From assembly GCF_900091955.1 (NCBI RefSeq), contig NZ_FMDF01000012.1:62001-126000 (forward strand): a stretch of DNA of 64,000 nt, read 5' to 3'. The stretch is from Streptomyces sp. Ncost-T10-10d (GTDB lineage: Bacteria; Actinomycetota; Actinomycetes; Streptomycetales; Streptomycetaceae). The notes under the pieces were generated by a model. The model saw only the letters and a list, made by a program, of their open reading frames with translations, was not told the DNA's origin and did no database searches. Below, piece by piece: positions 39,651-47,080 of this stretch. How positions within the stretch are numbered: position 1 is the first letter of the stretch; the number at the start of each line of letters is the position of its first letter. The position numbers were made by a program, and so were the translations under genes.

Positions 39651-40442
39651 ATGATGGGACCGGCACACTCACTGTCAGGGGCGGCGGCCTGGCTGGGGGT
39701 GGGCGCGGCGGCGGCCGCCGCCGGCCACGCGATGCCGTGGCCCGTCCTCGTCGTCGGTGCGCTGATCACCGCCGGAGCCGCGCTCGCCCCGGACCTCGAC
39801 CACAAGTCCGCGACCATCTCGCGCGCCTTCGGGCCGGTCTCCCGGGGACTCTGCGAGATCGTCGACAAGCTCTCGCACGCCGTCTACAAGGCGACCCGGG
39901 GCTCCGGCGACCCGCGCAGGAACGGCGGCCACCGGACCCTGACGCACACCTGGCTGTGGGCGGTCCTGATCGGCGCCGGGGCCTCCGCCGCGGCGATCAC
40001 CGGCGGCCGGTGGGCGGTCCTGGCGATCCTCTTCGTCCACCTGGTGCTCGCCGTCGAAGGACTGCTGTGGCGGGCCGCCCGGATGTCCAGCGACGTCCTG
40101 GTGTGGCTGCTCGGCGCGACCAGCGCCTGGATACTCGCCGGCGTCCTGGACAAGCCGGGGAACGGCTCGGACTGGCTGTTCAGCGCCCCCGGCCAGGAGT
40201 ATCTGTGGCTCGGGCTGCCGATCGTGCTCGGCGCCCTCGTCCATGACATCGGTGACGCGCTGACCGTCTCCGGCTGCCCGATCCTGTGGCCCATCCCGCT
40301 GGGCCGCAAGCGCTGGTACCCGATCGGGCCGCCGAAGGGCATGCGATTCCGGGCCGGCAGCTGGGTGGAGCTGAAGGTGCTGATGCCGGTCTTCATGGTG
40401 CTCGGGGGAGTGAGCGGGGCGGCCGCGCTGAACTTCATCTGA
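39651..40442 (+). CDS. DUF457-type membrane-bound metal-dependent hydrolase
   Basis: A 263-aa membrane protein with about five hydrophobic helices. Metal-ligand motifs of the YdjM/DUF457 family are present: HSLSGAAAWLG at the N-terminus, APDLDHKSATISR, GGHRTLTHTWLWAV and GALVHDIGDALTVSGCPILW. The family is implicated in membrane-linked hydrolase activity, but the substrate is unknown. The ATG at 39651 is followed by a second ATG at 39654; GGGAAG precedes them closely. It is divergent from the helicase and convergent with the LacI gene. Confidence 0.85.
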   Translation: MMGPAHSLSGAAAWLGVGAAAAAAGHAMPWPVLVVGALITAGAALAPDLDHKSATISRAFGPVSRGLCEIVDKLSHAVYKATRGSGDPRRNGGHRTLTHTWLWAVLIGAGASAAAITGGRWAVLAILFVHLVLAVEGLLWRAARMSSDVLVWLLGATSAWILAGVLDKPGNGSDWLFSAPGQEYLWLGLPIVLGALVHDIGDALTVSGCPILWPIPLGRKRWYPIGPPKGMRFRAGSWVELKVLMPVFMVLGGVSGAAALNFI

Positions 40443-40510
40443 CCGCCGTGGTCCGACGGCTGTGGTCCGACCGCCGGGTTCCGGCCGCCCGGATCAGGCC
40501 GTCGGAGCGC

Positions 40511-41521
40511 TCAGGCCGACTCGCGGGGTACCAGGCGGTGGGCCAGGACGATCTCCCTGGCCGTTCCCGGACCGTCCCCGTCGAGCCGGTCGACCAGCAG
40601 CTGCGCGGCCGAACGGCCGATCTCCCGGGCCGGGTTGAGGACCGTGGTGAGGGCGGGGGAGACCAGTGAGGCCGCCTCGATGTCGTCGTATCCGGTGATC
40701 GCCACGTCGTGCGGCACCCGCAGCCCGGCGGCCCGCGCCGTGTCCAGCGCGCCGATCGCGATCAGGTCGTTGGCGCACACCACGGCGTCCGGCCGTTCCG
40801 TGGCGCTCAGCACGGTGGTGGCCCCGGCCCGCCCGCCCTCGCGGGTGAAGCCGGTCCAGGCGACCAGCTCAGCGGGCACCGGCAGCCCGGCCGCCTCCAG
40901 CGCCTTCCGATAGCCCGCGAAGCGTTCCTCGCCCGGCTCCACCCCCGGCGCACCGCCGATGAAGGCGATACGCCGGTAGCCGCGGCTCACCAGATGGCTG
41001 ACCAGGTCGTACATCCCCTCGGTCTCGGCGGCCCTGACCACGTCGCCGAGCGCCGGCTCCAGTCGTCCGCCGAGCCGTACCAGTTTCGATCCCGAGGCCA
41101 CGATCCGGTCCAGATCGCGCCGGGTGGCGCCGTACCGGCCGATCACGATGCCGTCGATGCGGCGCGCAACCAGCTGCCGGATCACCGCGGGCAGGTGCGG
41201 GCCGTCCATCGGGGCCTCGCAGACCACCGTCAGATACTCGTGGGTCAGGGCGATCTCCTGCATGCCCGCGGCGATCGAGGTGTTGAACGGGTTGGTGATG
41301 TCCGGGACGACCAGGCCCAGGGTGCGGGTGCGCTGGGTGCGCAGACCGCGCGCCGAGGGGTCGGCCTGGTAGCCGAGTCGCTGTATGACGTCCTCGACCC
41401 GGGCGCGGGTGGTGGCCGAGACCGGGCGGCGGCCGCTCAGCACATGGGAGACCGTGGTGACGCTGACGCCCGCTTCGGACGCCACATCCACGATCTTGAT
41501 CCGGCTCCCGCCCTGCACCAT
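40511..41521 (-). CDS. LacI-family transcriptional repressor
   Basis: A 336-aa regulator. The helix-turn-helix is IKIVDVASEAGVSVTTVSHV with the hinge helix SARGLRTQRT, followed by a periplasmic-binding-like effector domain (LGLVVPDITNPFNTSIAAGM; VVCANDLIAIGALDTARAAG; VAITGYDDIEAASLVSPALT). The start is taken at ATG 41521 because GGGAGG is just upstream; the GTG at 41518 is equally plausible by spacing, and an ATG at 41578 lies only 3 bp from the operator and lacks a ribosome binding site. It is divergent from the ABC/nucleoside hydrolase operon and should repress it through the two operators between them. Confidence 0.92.
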   Translation of the reverse strand: MVQGGSRIKIVDVASEAGVSVTTVSHVLSGRRPVSATTRARVEDVIQRLGYQADPSARGLRTQRTRTLGLVVPDITNPFNTSIAAGMQEIALTHEYLTVVCEAPMDGPHLPAVIRQLVARRIDGIVIGRYGATRRDLDRIVASGSKLVRLGGRLEPALGDVVRAAETEGMYDLVSHLVSRGYRRIAFIGGAPGVEPGEERFAGYRKALEAAGLPVPAELVAWTGFTREGGRAGATTVLSATERPDAVVCANDLIAIGALDTARAAGLRVPHDVAITGYDDIEAASLVSPALTTVLNPAREIGRSAAQLLVDRLDGDGPGTAREIVLAHRLVPRESA

Positions 41522-41580
41522 CGACCTCCCGTTGTCGTCCAGGATCGTTGTCCTGGTGTTCGAAGTCACTCTACCCATTG

Positions 41581-41596
41581 TGCAAAACGTTTTGTA
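41581..41596. promoter_or_regulatory. LacI-type operator O1 (TGCAAAACGTTTTGTA)
   Basis: The core CAAAACGTTTTG is a perfect 12-bp palindrome with a central CG, the hallmark of LacI/GalR operators. It lies 60 bp upstream of the LacI start and about 90 bp upstream of the solute-binding protein start. Confidence 0.85.
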
Positions 41597-41637
41597 TGGT
41601 GCTCGCTATCGCGCCTGACAGAGGCCGAGCCAGGCTA

Positions 41638-41653
41638 TGCAAAACGATTTGGA
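41638..41653. promoter_or_regulatory. LacI-type operator O2 (TGCAAAACGATTTGGA)
   Basis: This half-conserved copy of O1 shares TGCAAAACG exactly and TTTG in the right arm. It is centred 57 bp downstream of O1. It overlaps the ribosome binding site of a tiny leader ORF, so bound repressor could also hinder early transcription. Confidence 0.7.
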
Positions 41654-41659
41654 GAACCG

Positions 41660-41689
41660 ATGTCCATCGCAGGCCGGAGAGCCGTATGA
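41660..41689 (+). CDS. Nine-codon leader ORF (MSIAGRRAV) overlapping the next start
   Basis: An ATG 4 nt after GGAGA opens MSIAGRRAV, and its TGA overlaps the ATG of the solute-binding protein gene (ATGA at 41686-41689). The arrangement would couple translation of the lipoprotein gene to the leader. It is too short to judge by composition, so it may instead be a chance ORF; the good ribosome binding site and exact overlap favour function. Confidence 0.35.
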   Translation: MSIAGRRAV

Positions 41690-42980
41690 CGAGCTCTCCC
41701 AGCCGCAGAACCGTGCTCGGCGCCGCACTCGGCGTGGCGTCCGCGGCGGCCCTGGCCGGCTGCTCGGGCGGCCGCCCGGCGGACGGCAGAACAGCGGTAC
41801 GGTTCCTCGGCCCGGAGACCCCCGAGACGTTCCGGGCGGTCATCCGAGGCTTCGAGCGCGCCAACCCCGACCTGCGGATCGACTACACCCCCGTACCTCC
41901 TGACCAACTCGGCGACGTCCTCCAGCTGCGGCTCTCCGCGAAGGACAGCGCGATCGACGTGTACACCGTCGACCAGCCCCGAGTACCCGCCCTCACCGCC
42001 CGCGGCTTCCTCACCGACCTCGACGCGGTCGCGGACCGCACCAGGCCGCCGTCACCCCCGAGCAGTACGGCGTCAGCTCCTGGCAGGGCAGGCTCCGTTC
42101 CCTGCCGATCTGGACCTCCACCCAGTACCTCTTCTACAACGCGGACCTGCTCACCAAGGCCGGTGCACCGCTCCCCGGAGAGGCCCCCGCGGACCGCTGG
42201 AGCTGGGAGCGGACCAAGAGCGTAGGCCGCCGGACGATGGACAGGGCAGGCGCCGACTACGCCCTGCTGCTGGAACAGACCGACCTCTATTACGGGCTCC
42301 AGCCGCTCATCGAGTCCCTGCACGGCGGCTCCGGCATCACCGGCAAGGACATGCTCACCCCCGCCGTCACCACCCAGGGCTGGATCGACGCCCTCGACTG
42401 GTACCGCACGCTCTTCGCCGACGGCTCGTCGCCGCGCGGCATCCCCTCGTACCAGCTCTCCTCCCTCTTCACCTCGGGCCGGGTGCCGTTCTTCGTCGGC
42501 GGCCCGTGGAACCTCGGCGCCTTCGCCGGACTCAAGGACTTCGCCTGGGGCACCGCGCCGCAGCCGAAGTTCGCCCACGGCCGCGCCGTCACCCCCACCG
42601 ACTCCTGGTCCTGGGGTGTGAACCCGTACGCCGAACACCCCGACGCGGCACTGCGGTTCATGGAGTACGCCGCCCTGACCACCGACGGCAGCCTCGCGAC
42701 CGTCGAGGCGTCCCCGCTCATCCCGTCGAACCGCAAGGCCTTCGACCGCTATGCGGCGGATCTGGATCACAAGGCCACGAGGAGCACCGCCGGCGTGGCC
42801 ACGATCATGCGGTACGAACTCGCGCACACCGCCGTCAGCCGGCCGCGCAGCATCGGTTACACCCAGTTCGAGACCGTCATGGGTTCCGCCTTCTCCGACA
42901 TCCGCAACGGCCTCGCAGTGGAACCCCGGCTGGCGAAAGCCTCCGGAGAACTGGTGCGCACCTGGGAGCGACTGCGATGA
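41686..42980 (+). pseudogene. Sugar/nucleoside-binding lipoprotein of ABC transporter, frameshifted
   Basis: A family-1 solute-binding protein. Its leader has twin Arg (SRRTVLGAALG) and a lipobox (AALAGC), so it is Tat-exported and lipid-anchored. The first 119 codons (to VADRT) and the rest (QAAVTPEQYGVSSWQGRL onward) are in different frames that meet at about 42043. One added base there restores a 431-aa protein of normal length. The ATG at 41686 has GGAGAG about 4 nt upstream. The stop overlaps the next start by 4 bp. If the shift is real, the importer lacks its receptor; if it is a sequence error, the operon is intact. Confidence 0.85.
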
Positions 42981-43888
42981 CCACCCCAGCAACCCGCTCC
43001 CCGAAGCGCACGTGGCGCCGCCGCTCCACCTCACAGGGCAGGACCGCCCTGTACTTCCTGGCGCCCGCGCTGATCGCCCTCGTGGTCCTGCGACTGCTGC
43101 CCGCCGCGATGGCACTCGTCAGCAGCCTGCGCCACCACAGCCTGGTCGACGGCGTCACCACCTTCGTCGGCTTCGACAACTACGCGGACCTCATCGGCGA
43201 CAGCCAGTTCTGGCAGAGCGTCCGCGTGACACTGCTCTTCAGCCTGGTCATCAACCCGCTCCAGGTACTGATCGCCCTCGGCCTCGCCGTTCTGCTGAAC
43301 CGCCGTTTCGCGGGTGTCCGCTTCTGGCGGTCGCTGGTCTTCGCGCCCATTGCCGTGCCGCCGGCCGTCTCCGCGGTCATCTGGGGCATCCTCTACCGTC
43401 CCGAAGGGCCGCTCAACGCGATCCTCGGCACGATGGGCATTCCGCCGCAGCCCTTCCTCACCAGCTCGCAACAGGCACTCTTCGCGCTCATCGTCCTGAT
43501 GTCCTGGGTCGGCGTCGGCTACTGGATGATGTTCCTCATCGCCGGGCTGCAGGACATCCCGCAGGAGTGCTACGACGCGGCCGCCGTCGACGGCACCTCC
43601 GCCTGGCAGCGGTTCGTCCATGTCACACTGCCGCTGCTGCGCCGCCCGCTCGCCTTCGTGCTGGTCGCCGACACCGTTTCCAACTTCCTGGTGTTCGCCC
43701 CCGTGCAACTGCTGACCCGCGGTGGTCCCGACGGCTCGACCAATCTCATGATGTACGACGTGTTCCGCCGCGCATACAGCGTCGGCGACATCAACTTCGC
43801 CCAGGCCGAAGTGGTGGTGCTCGTCGCGATCACCCTCGCGGTCGTCGCCGTCCAGTTCCGGATGATGCAGGGCAAGGGCGAGGAGTGA
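42977..43888 (+). CDS. ABC transporter permease, MalF type
   Basis: A 303-aa CUT1 permease with a basic cytoplasmic N-terminus (RSPKRTWRRRSTSQGR) and about six helices. The EAA-type loop is IPQECYDAAAVDGTSAWQRF. The ATG overlaps the solute-binding protein stop by 4 bp and the MalG-type gene begins 4 bp after this one ends. It forms the translocation pore with the next gene product. Confidence 0.93.
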   Translation: MTTPATRSPKRTWRRRSTSQGRTALYFLAPALIALVVLRLLPAAMALVSSLRHHSLVDGVTTFVGFDNYADLIGDSQFWQSVRVTLLFSLVINPLQVLIALGLAVLLNRRFAGVRFWRSLVFAPIAVPPAVSAVIWGILYRPEGPLNAILGTMGIPPQPFLTSSQQALFALIVLMSWVGVGYWMMFLIAGLQDIPQECYDAAAVDGTSAWQRFVHVTLPLLRRPLAFVLVADTVSNFLVFAPVQLLTRGGPDGSTNLMMYDVFRRAYSVGDINFAQAEVVVLVAITLAVVAVQFRMMQGKGEE

Positions 43889-43892
43889 ATCG

Positions 43893-44759
43893 ATGAAGAC
43901 AACGACCGTCCCCCAGCAGTCGATGGGACGCCGCCCCTCCGCGCTGAGACACATGCCGCTCGCCACCGCCGTCGTCATCGGCGTGCTCTTCGCCCTCCCG
44001 CTCCTGTGGGTGCTCATCGGATCGCTCCGCCCCGGCGACAAGGTCCTGGCCGGACTCGACCGGCTCTCCTGGAACAGCCTGATCCCGACCGACGCCACGC
44101 TGCACAACTATGTGACGCTCTTCCAGGGCGACTTCGGCCGCGCCGTGCTCAACTCCATCGGCGTGGCAGCCGCCACAGTCCTGCTCGGGCTGCTGCTCTC
44201 CGCGATGGCCGCGTTCGCGCTTTCGGTGTTCCGATTCCGTGGCCGCGGCCTCGTCTTCGCCGTGATCCTGCTCAGCTTCATGATCCCGTTCGACGCCATA
44301 GCGATCCCGCTCTCGGACATCTTCCGCGACTGGGGCCTGCAGAACACCTACACCGGACTGATCCTGCCCGGCATCGGCAACGGCCTGGCGATCTTCCCGC
44401 TGCGCCAGTTCTTCCTGGCCATCCCGCGCGAACTCGTCGAGGCCGCACGGATGGACGGGCTCGGCTGGTGGGGCATCTTCCGGAAGGTCTACGTACCCCT
44501 GTCGTGGCCCGCCTTGATCGGCGCCGGGCTCACCCTGTTCACCTTCCAGTGGCAGTCCTACATGTGGCCGCTGCTCGTCGGCACCGAACCGGACAGACAA
44601 CTCGGTCCGATCGCCCTCGGCACCCTTCAGGGCCAGATGGTCGTCGACTACGGCCAGGTGTTCGCCGCCGCCGTCGTCCTGACCGTCATCCCGCTCGTCG
44701 TCCTGCTGCGCCTGCAGCGCTATTTCACACAGTCGATCGCGGGCAGTGGTCTGAAGTGA
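43893..44759 (+). CDS. ABC transporter permease, MalG type
   Basis: A 288-aa CUT1 permease with about six helices and the EAA loop IPRELVEAARMDGLGWWGIF. The C-terminus (LQRYFTQSIAGSGLK) is typical of MalG subunits. The GAGGAG ribosome binding site lies inside the end of the preceding gene. No ATPase gene follows, so the importer presumably uses a shared ATPase encoded elsewhere. The stop is followed by a nucleoside hydrolase gene. Confidence 0.93.
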   Translation: MKTTTVPQQSMGRRPSALRHMPLATAVVIGVLFALPLLWVLIGSLRPGDKVLAGLDRLSWNSLIPTDATLHNYVTLFQGDFGRAVLNSIGVAAATVLLGLLLSAMAAFALSVFRFRGRGLVFAVILLSFMIPFDAIAIPLSDIFRDWGLQNTYTGLILPGIGNGLAIFPLRQFFLAIPRELVEAARMDGLGWWGIFRKVYVPLSWPALIGAGLTLFTFQWQSYMWPLLVGTEPDRQLGPIALGTLQGQMVVDYGQVFAAAVVLTVIPLVVLLRLQRYFTQSIAGSGLK

Positions 44760-44818
44760 CGGCCGCCGGACCGACCGCCGGAACACCGAAACCCATCCCC
44801 ACCGACCCGAGGAACACC

Positions 44819-45703
44819 GTGACCCACCCCCTCGCCGACATCCTCCTCGACACCGACATCGGCAGCGATGTCGACGACGCGCTCGCCCTCGGCGTGCTGC
44901 TCGGCTCACCCGAGGCCCGGATCACCGGCATCACCACCGTCTACGGCGACACCCTGCTCCGGGCCCGCCTCGCGCACCGGCTCGGTGCCCTCGCCGGACA
45001 CGACCTCACCGTCGTCCCCGGAGCCACCGAGACCCTCTCCGGCAAGGAGGTGTGGTGGGCCGGACACGAGGGCAGGGCCTTCACCGACCTGGAGACCGAG
45101 CCGGTACGCGACACCGTCGCCGCCGACCGCTTCCTCGTCGACTCCGTCCTTGCCCGGCCCGGCGCGACCGATATCATCGCCATCGCCCCGCTCGCCAACA
45201 TCGCCCGCGCGATCAGGCTCGACGACCGCTTCGCCGCAGGCGTACGCACTCTCTACATGATGGGCGGCAGCTTCGGGCCCGGAGCCAAGGCCGAGCACAA
45301 CATCGTCAGCGACATCACGGCCGCCCGTGCCGTCTTCGGCTCCGGCATCCGTACCGTCGTCACCGGCCTGGACATCACCACGCGGCTGCGCATCGAACAG
45401 CCCGGCATCGAAGCGATCCGCGAGGCCGGTGCGTACGGTGCGGCGCTCGCCCGTGAGATCGACGCCTGGACCGGCTTCACCGGCGAACCGTGGAGCGTCC
45501 CGCACGACCCGATCACCGCGCTCTCCCTGCTGCGCCCCGACCTCTACACCACCGAGCGCGGCACGGTCGAGGTCACCGACGAAGGGCTGACCGTCTTCAC
45601 GGCCGATCCGGACGGCAATGTGGACCTGGTCGTGGACGCCGATGTGGAGGCCGTCGCGCAAGAGATCGTGACCCGGATCGTCCGGGCCTCGAAGCGCGAC
45701 TGA
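44819..45703 (+). CDS. Nucleoside hydrolase (IunH/RihA family)
   Basis: A 294-aa enzyme cleaving the N-glycosidic bond of ribonucleosides to base and ribose. The calcium-binding signature LLDTDIGSDVDDALAL is at the N-terminus, followed by TTVYGDTLLRARLAHRL, IAIAPLANIARAI, LYMMGGSF and VPHDPITALSLL, which carry further active-site residues. The GTG at 44819 has GAGGA 5 nt upstream; an in-frame GTG at 44756, overlapping the permease stop, is possible and would add 21 residues. As the last gene of the LacI-controlled operon, it suggests that the imported cargo is a nucleoside or nucleoside-like glycoside. Confidence 0.9.
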   Translation: MTHPLADILLDTDIGSDVDDALALGVLLGSPEARITGITTVYGDTLLRARLAHRLGALAGHDLTVVPGATETLSGKEVWWAGHEGRAFTDLETEPVRDTVAADRFLVDSVLARPGATDIIAIAPLANIARAIRLDDRFAAGVRTLYMMGGSFGPGAKAEHNIVSDITAARAVFGSGIRTVVTGLDITTRLRIEQPGIEAIREAGAYGAALAREIDAWTGFTGEPWSVPHDPITALSLLRPDLYTTERGTVEVTDEGLTVFTADPDGNVDLVVDADVEAVAQEIVTRIVRASKRD

Positions 45704-45801
45704 GGAGCCGTCATTCGATCGCCGCGGAGACGGTCCGTGTGCAGTCGCAGATGCCCACGCAGGGGACCTCAGGCCTCCTCGGTTGCGGTGGAGGGTGCGC
45801 C

Positions 45802-47079
45802 TCACATGGCCCGACGGATCGCGCTCCGAAGGTCGGATGCGGTGGTCGGAGTGATCCGGGGGCGGTCGACGAGACCGGCGTCGATCAGCTCGGCGAGCCG
45901 CCGGGGGAGGGAGGGCAGTCGGTCACGTACCGGCACCGGCGGCTCGCGCAGGACGACGGCGACTGGGTCGGCGCCGGGCGGGAAGTCACGTGGGGCCGAG
46001 CCGGTGAGCATCCAGTACAGGCAGGCCGTCACGGCCCACAGATCGGCCTCCGGGCGCACGTACTTGAAGTCGATCACCTGGCCGCGCGGCATGAAGGCCA
46101 GGCTTCCGCCCATTGCGCCGGTCAGGGTGTGCCCGGACAGTCCGGCGCTGTCGAACGCCTTGGCCAGGCCGAAGTCCGCGATCTTGAGTGTCATCCGCTC
46201 CCGGTCACCGGTGAGCAGCAGATTCTGCGGTTTGATGTCGCGATGCACCAGCCCGCGACGCACAGTGACGGTCCCGTCGGGGAGCCGTACGGGTACCTCT
46301 GCGGCATGCGCGTAGTCGAGGCCGCGCAGCGTCTGCAGAGTGATCGCCACCGCCTGTTCGACGCCCAGTCTGCCGCCGGCCCGGACGGCCCGGTCGGCGA
46401 CACTGCCCCAACGGCAGAATTCGCAGGTGAAGTAGAACGTGCTGCCGTGCACGCCGCCACCGTGGAAGGCGACCACATTGCGGTGCCGCAGCGCCCGTGT
46501 GCAGGCGAACTCGCGCAGGAACCCGTCGCGGGCCGCCCGGCTGACGGAACCATGGGCCGACAGCGTCTTCAAGGCGAGGAGTTCACCGGTCTCCTCTCGG
46601 CGGGCGAGGTGGACGACGCCCTGGCCGCCACGGCCGAGCTCCTGGAGCAGTTGGTAGCCGCGGATCTCGGTGAGGTCGGTTTCGCCCGCCTCCGCGGCGG
46701 CCAGCAGCGTGTGCAGGGCGTCGGCGGGGTCCTGGCGGGCATCGGGCACGGTCGCGGGCTTCGCGTCGGTGACAGTGACCAGCAGGTGCGCATTTCCGAG
46801 GCGGATCTCGTCTCCATCGGTCAGCTCCCGGGCGGCCGGGCTCCCCTGCAGCGGCCTCCCGTTGACGTACGTGCCGTTGCGGCTGCCGAGATCCTTCACC
46901 CGCAGGTGCGGCGGATTGACGTCGAACATGCAGTGATGGCGGGAGACCTTCTTCTCGCTCCGGGCCAGCCGGATGCCGCATTCCTCGCCACGCCCGACCA
47001 GGCAGGTGGTACGGCGGGTGAAGGTGTGGACCTCGGCGGACGAACCGGCGCGGACTGTCAACGACACCGAGGCGGGCAC
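45802..47079 (-). CDS. Ser/Thr protein kinase with N-terminal FHA domain
   Basis: A 425-aa cytoplasmic kinase. An FHA domain (about residues 20-105: LVGRGEECGIRL, KKVSRHHCMFD, LGSRNGTYVNGRPL) should bind phosphothreonine. The kinase domain (about 140-420) has LGRGGQGVVHLARR, ALKTL (Lys), LVHRDIKPQNLLL (an RD-type catalytic loop) and IADFGLAKAF. The activation segment is unusual: the expected APE region reads LAFMPRGQV. The GTG start is 1 bp after the stop of the kinase-WD40 gene, so the two are coupled. It may read phosphosites made by its neighbour; this is inferred. Confidence 0.9.
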   Translation of the reverse strand: MPASVSLTVRAGSSAEVHTFTRRTTCLVGRGEECGIRLARSEKKVSRHHCMFDVNPPHLRVKDLGSRNGTYVNGRPLQGSPAARELTDGDEIRLGNAHLLVTVTDAKPATVPDARQDPADALHTLLAAAEAGETDLTEIRGYQLLQELGRGGQGVVHLARREETGELLALKTLSAHGSVSRAARDGFLREFACTRALRHRNVVAFHGGGVHGSTFYFTCEFCRWGSVADRAVRAGGRLGVEQAVAITLQTLRGLDYAHAAEVPVRLPDGTVTVRRGLVHRDIKPQNLLLTGDRERMTLKIADFGLAKAFDSAGLSGHTLTGAMGGSLAFMPRGQVIDFKYVRPEADLWAVTACLYWMLTGSAPRDFPPGADPVAVVLREPPVPVRDRLPSLPRRLAELIDAGLVDRPRITPTTASDLRSAIRRAM

Positions 47080-47080
47080 G

